From Pseudomonadota bacterium (GTDB lineage Bacteria; Pseudomonadota; Gammaproteobacteria; Burkholderiales; Burkholderiaceae_C), in assembly GCA_963205335.1 (NCBI GenBank), contig CAUJIM010000047.1, forward strand, positions 1 to 36,185: a stretch of 36,185 bases of DNA, given 5' to 3'. Below, piece after piece: positions 33,745-36,185 of this stretch; the stretch's first letter is position 1; each line of letters starts with the position of its first letter. The position numbers and the translations under genes were made by a program. Under the pieces are notes generated by a model. The model did no database searches. It was not told the origin of the DNA and saw only the letters and a program-made list of their open reading frames with translations.

Positions 33745-35670
33745 ATGTTCGAAGCCATCCGCAAGCACTCCAAGGTCGTCATGGGGGTCTTGTTTTTGCT
33801 GATCATCCCCTCGTTCGTGCTCTTCGGTATCGACGGCAATTATTTCTCCGAGAAGAGCCCGGTGGTGGCGAGCGTCGATGGCAAGGACATCACGCAAAAC
33901 GAATGGGACAACGCGCATCGGCTGGAGAGCGATCGCATCCGCGCACAGACGCCGGGCATCGATGGCAAATTGCTCGATTCGCCCCAGGCGCGCTATGCGG
34001 CGCTGGAGCGCCTGGTGCGCGATCGCGTCTTGCGCGCGGCGGCGCAGGACATGCACCTGGCGGTCAGCGATGCGCGGCTGGCGCACGAACTGCAGTCGAT
34101 TCCCGCGATCGCGGCGCTCAGGAATCCCGACGGTAGCCTGGATGCGCAGGCCTACCGCAGCCTCGTCGGAGCCCAGGGCCTGACCCCCGAGGGCTTCGAG
34201 GCGCAGATGCGTGCCGATCTGTCGGTGGGCCAGGTATTGGGGGGCGTGGTCTCCACGGCCTTCGCGAGTCCGGCGGAAAGCGATCTTGGCATGGATGCAT
34301 TGCTGCAGCGCCGTGAAATCCAGGTGGCGCGGTTCGATGCCGGCGATTATGCGGGCAAGGTGGTCGCCACCGATGCCGACCTGCAGGCTTTCTACCAGGC
34401 CAACACCAGAGTCTTTCGCCAGACCGAGGAGGCCTCGATCGAGTACGTCGTGCTGGATGTGGATGCGCTCAAGGCAGGCATTTCCGTCAACGAGGACGAT
34501 CTGCGTACCTACTACAAGGAAAACCAGGATCGCCTCGTGGGCAAGGAGGAGCGCCGTGCGAGCCACATCCTGATCAATGCGCCCAAAGGCGAACCGGCCG
34601 CGGCACGGGAGAAAGCGAAGAAGCAGGCGGATGAACTGCTCGCCCAGGTGCGCCAGAACCCGTCGAGCTTCGCCACCGTGGCGAAAAAATACTCCCAGGA
34701 TCCGGGATCCGCGCCCAACGGCGGCGACCTGGGCTTTTTCACGCGCGACGCGATGGTCAAACCGTTCGAGGAGGCGGTGTTTTCCATGCGCAAGGGCGAG
34801 ATCAGCGACGTGGTGGAAACCGATTTCGGCTACCACATCATCATGCTGACCGATATCAAGAAGCCGCGGGCACCGAGTTTCGACGAAGTGCGCCCCACGC
34901 TGGAGGCGGAGGTACGCCAGCAGCAGGCACAGCGCAAGTTTGCCGAGGTGGCGGAGACCTTCTCCAACATCGTCTACGAGCAGCCCGACAGCCTGCAGCC
35001 GGTGGCCGACAAACTCAAGCTGAAGATCCAGACCGCGCAAGGGGTGATGCGCACGCCCCAGCCGGATGCCAAGGGGGCCCTGGCCAATCCGCGTTTCCTC
35101 GAAGCCTTGTTCTCCCCGGACTCGCTGCAGAAGAAGCGCAACACCGAGGCGGTGGAAATCGGAAGCAACATGCTGGTGGCCGGCCGGGTAACGGCCTACC
35201 AGGCGGCGGAAACCTTGCCGTTCGACAAGGCCAGGGACCGCGTGCGCGATGCCTATGTCGCCAGGAAGTCGGCGGAGCTCGCGCGTGCGCAAGGGGAGGC
35301 CAGGCTCGCCGCCTGGCAGAAGGCACCGGACAGCGCCTCCGGCCTGGGCGCTACGATTACCGTTTCGCGCGACCAGATGAACGGGCAGCCCCAGGCGCTG
35401 GTGGATGCCGTATTGCGCGCACCGGCGGACCATCTGCCGACCTGGGCGGGCGTCGATTTGGCTGCCCGGGGTTATGCGGTGGTGAAGATCGGGCGCATCG
35501 TCGCACGTGACGCCGGCGACGTGGCGGCGCTCAAGGCGCAGCAACAGCAGCAATACCTGGGGGCCTGGGCGCAGGCGGAGGCGTTGGCGTACTACGACGT
35601 GCTCAAGCAGCGTTTCAAGGCGCAAATCAAGGTCCCGCGTCCGTCGGCCGATGCCGTGGCGCAGGACTGA
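33745..35670 (+). CDS. ppiD: Periplasmic peptidyl-prolyl isomerase/chaperone PpiD
   Basis: PpiD is an inner-membrane-anchored chaperone on the periplasmic side of the Sec translocon that assists folding of outer-membrane and exported proteins. The 641-residue protein starts MFEAIRKHSKVVMGVLFLLI, with its anchor at about 12-30. A SurA-like N-terminal region comes next. A parvulin domain follows around 265-370, recognisable by RRASHILIN, YSQDPGSAPNGGDLGFF and TDFGYHIIMLTDI. The C-terminal domain ends in KAQIKVPRPSADA. ATG at 33745. It follows hupB and tRNA-Val as expected. tRNA-His lies 46 bases after its stop. Confidence 0.95.
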   Translation: MFEAIRKHSKVVMGVLFLLIIPSFVLFGIDGNYFSEKSPVVASVDGKDITQNEWDNAHRLESDRIRAQTPGIDGKLLDSPQARYAALERLVRDRVLRAAAQDMHLAVSDARLAHELQSIPAIAALRNPDGSLDAQAYRSLVGAQGLTPEGFEAQMRADLSVGQVLGGVVSTAFASPAESDLGMDALLQRREIQVARFDAGDYAGKVVATDADLQAFYQANTRVFRQTEEASIEYVVLDVDALKAGISVNEDDLRTYYKENQDRLVGKEERRASHILINAPKGEPAAAREKAKKQADELLAQVRQNPSSFATVAKKYSQDPGSAPNGGDLGFFTRDAMVKPFEEAVFSMRKGEISDVVETDFGYHIIMLTDIKKPRAPSFDEVRPTLEAEVRQQQAQRKFAEVAETFSNIVYEQPDSLQPVADKLKLKIQTAQGVMRTPQPDAKGALANPRFLEALFSPDSLQKKRNTEAVEIGSNMLVAGRVTAYQAAETLPFDKARDRVRDAYVARKSAELARAQGEARLAAWQKAPDSASGLGATITVSRDQMNGQPQALVDAVLRAPADHLPTWAGVDLAARGYAVVKIGRIVARDAGDVAALKAQQQQQYLGAWAQAEALAYYDVLKQRFKAQIKVPRPSADAVAQD

Positions 35671-35700
35671 AAGCGCGCCCGAAGAGGGCCGGGAAGCCCC

Positions 35701-35706
35701 TATAAT
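35701..35706 (+). promoter_or_regulatory. -10 box of tRNA-His
   Basis: A perfect TATAAT lies 10 bases before the tRNA. No good -35 could be placed 16-18 bases upstream. Confidence 0.5.
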
Positions 35707-35716
35707 CTCAGGTCGC

Positions 35717-35793
35717 GGTGGCTGTAGCTCAGTTGGTAGAGTCCAGGATTGTGATTCCTGTTGTCGTGGGTTCGAGCCCCATCAGCCACCCCA
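35717..35793 (+). tRNA. tRNA-His (anticodon GTG)
   Basis: A 77-base tRNA beginning with the extra G-1 typical of tRNA(His), paired with C73. The acceptor arms are GTGGCTG and CAGCCAC, and CCA is encoded (35791-35793). The anticodon stem CAGGA/TCCTG holds the loop TTGTGAT, giving GTG. Its 3' end is the probable attachment site of the element whose integrase starts 78 bases downstream. Confidence 0.95.
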
Positions 35794-35871
35794 TCAATAC
35801 TAAGTTTATTGCTACATAGTTTGTAGCCGTGGGAAATATAAAGGCCTCCGTGGGAAATCACGGGGGCTTTT
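35794..35871. other. Junction region between tRNA-His and integrase with repeats
   Basis: It contains an inverted repeat GCTACA (35811-35816) / TGTAGC (35822-35827). An 11-base direct repeat CCGTGGGAAAT lies at 35827-35837 and 35848-35858, spaced 21 bases apart. A terminator-like hairpin completes it. The layout suggests an attachment site with protein-binding arms. Confidence 0.5.
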
Positions 35872-35872
35872 T
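35844..35872 (+). terminator. Intrinsic terminator after tRNA-His
   Basis: Arms GCCTCCGTG (35844-35852) and CACGGGGGC (35859-35867), 9 pairs with one G-U, are followed by TTTTT. It abuts the stop of the leftward integrase. Confidence 0.8.
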
Positions 35873-36185
35873 CATAGGGAATTTCGCTTGGAAACCCGGC
35901 TGCGCTCGTACACGCGAGCTGTTGTTGCTGGGTCGGCGTGCAACTCCGGCAGGGTGTCGTATCGGCGTTTGTAGTAGGTGGTGTAGTGCGCGCGCAGGTC
36001 GTGGAAGGTGAACCGCTGCTCGATCACTTTGGCCTGCAGCGCAGCATCCATCAGGCGACCCCACATGGTCTTGAAACCAGACTCTGAATACGGGTTATTG
36101 GTCTTTGGTGCACGGAACACGGCGCCCATGGGGTTGTATCCGGGCAGCGCTTTCATGCGGTCAAGCACTTCGCGCAGCGCCTCGC
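35872..36185 (-). CDS. Phage-type tyrosine integrase, C-terminal part (runs off window)
   Basis: About 104 C-terminal residues of a site-specific tyrosine recombinase. The catalytic HxxR is in FTFHDLRAHYTTYYK and the nucleophilic Tyr in PATTARVYERSRVSKR, ending NSL. I remember the variant LPELHADPATTARVYER, in place of the usual LLGH block, as typical of a family of beta/gammaproteobacterial phage integrases, so the C-terminus looks intact. The open frame continues past the right edge; no start is visible. It points toward tRNA-His, 78 bases away, the classic position of an integrase in an element inserted at a tRNA 3' end. It could belong to a prophage or an integrative island. Confidence 0.85.
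   Translation of the reverse strand, partial: EALREVLDRMKALPGYNPMGAVFRAPKTNNPYSESGFKTMWGRLMDAALQAKVIEQRFTFHDLRAHYTTYYKRRYDTLPELHADPATTARVYERSRVSKRNSL

Overview
The window is GC-rich bacterial chromosome, dense with genes. Its gene order and protein families point to a betaproteobacterium, most likely Comamonadaceae (the Acidovorax/Alicycliphilus/Melaminivora neighbourhood). The pointers are the block thrS-infC-rpmI-rplT-pheS-pheT-ihfA-merR-tRNA-Pro, hupB-tRNA-Val-ppiD, nfeD-stomatin-pgsA, and several copies of a short repeat built around a TAGCTGCT core that I associate with this family. The genus cannot be fixed from sequence alone.

Left part (1-12.6 kb). It starts inside prfB, read leftward, with its programmed +1 frameshift intact. 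An alpha/beta hydrolase, a YbaK-type tRNA deacylase and plsY follow. A compact leftward operon comes next: yajQ, a retropepsin-like protease, a degenerate HD-domain protein and a phosphoethanolamine-transferase-like membrane enzyme, divergent from murB. Then come tex, which carries two repeat copies in frame inside its coding sequence, a HigBA-like toxin-antitoxin pair and a DHA2 exporter.

Middle part (12.6-20.5 kb) is accessory in character. It holds a wrbA-like flavoprotein divergent from a LysR regulator. A small cluster follows: a MarR regulator divergent from an orphan Bug-type binding protein, a GH88 unsaturated glucuronyl hydrolase and a small monooxygenase-fold protein. Next to it is a short remnant of a tyrosine recombinase, then a polar amino-acid ABC transporter with two permeases and a binding protein but no ATPase.

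Right part (20.5-36.2 kb) is core translation machinery read leftward (tRNA-Pro, merR, ihfA, pheT, pheS, rplT, rpmI, infC, thrS). Upstream of thrS lies what looks like a complete ribosome-mediated transcription attenuator. It has a 13-residue leader peptide using all four threonine codons, mutually exclusive pairings and an intrinsic terminator. Because thrS leads the block, this switch could affect IF3, L35/L20 and PheRS as well. infC itself probably starts at a rare AUC codon. Beyond are an Orn/Lys/Arg decarboxylase, nfeD-stomatin, pgsA, hupB, tRNA-Val, ppiD and tRNA-His. The window ends in the 3' part of a phage-type integrase that abuts tRNA-His, so an integrated element probably begins there and runs off the right edge.
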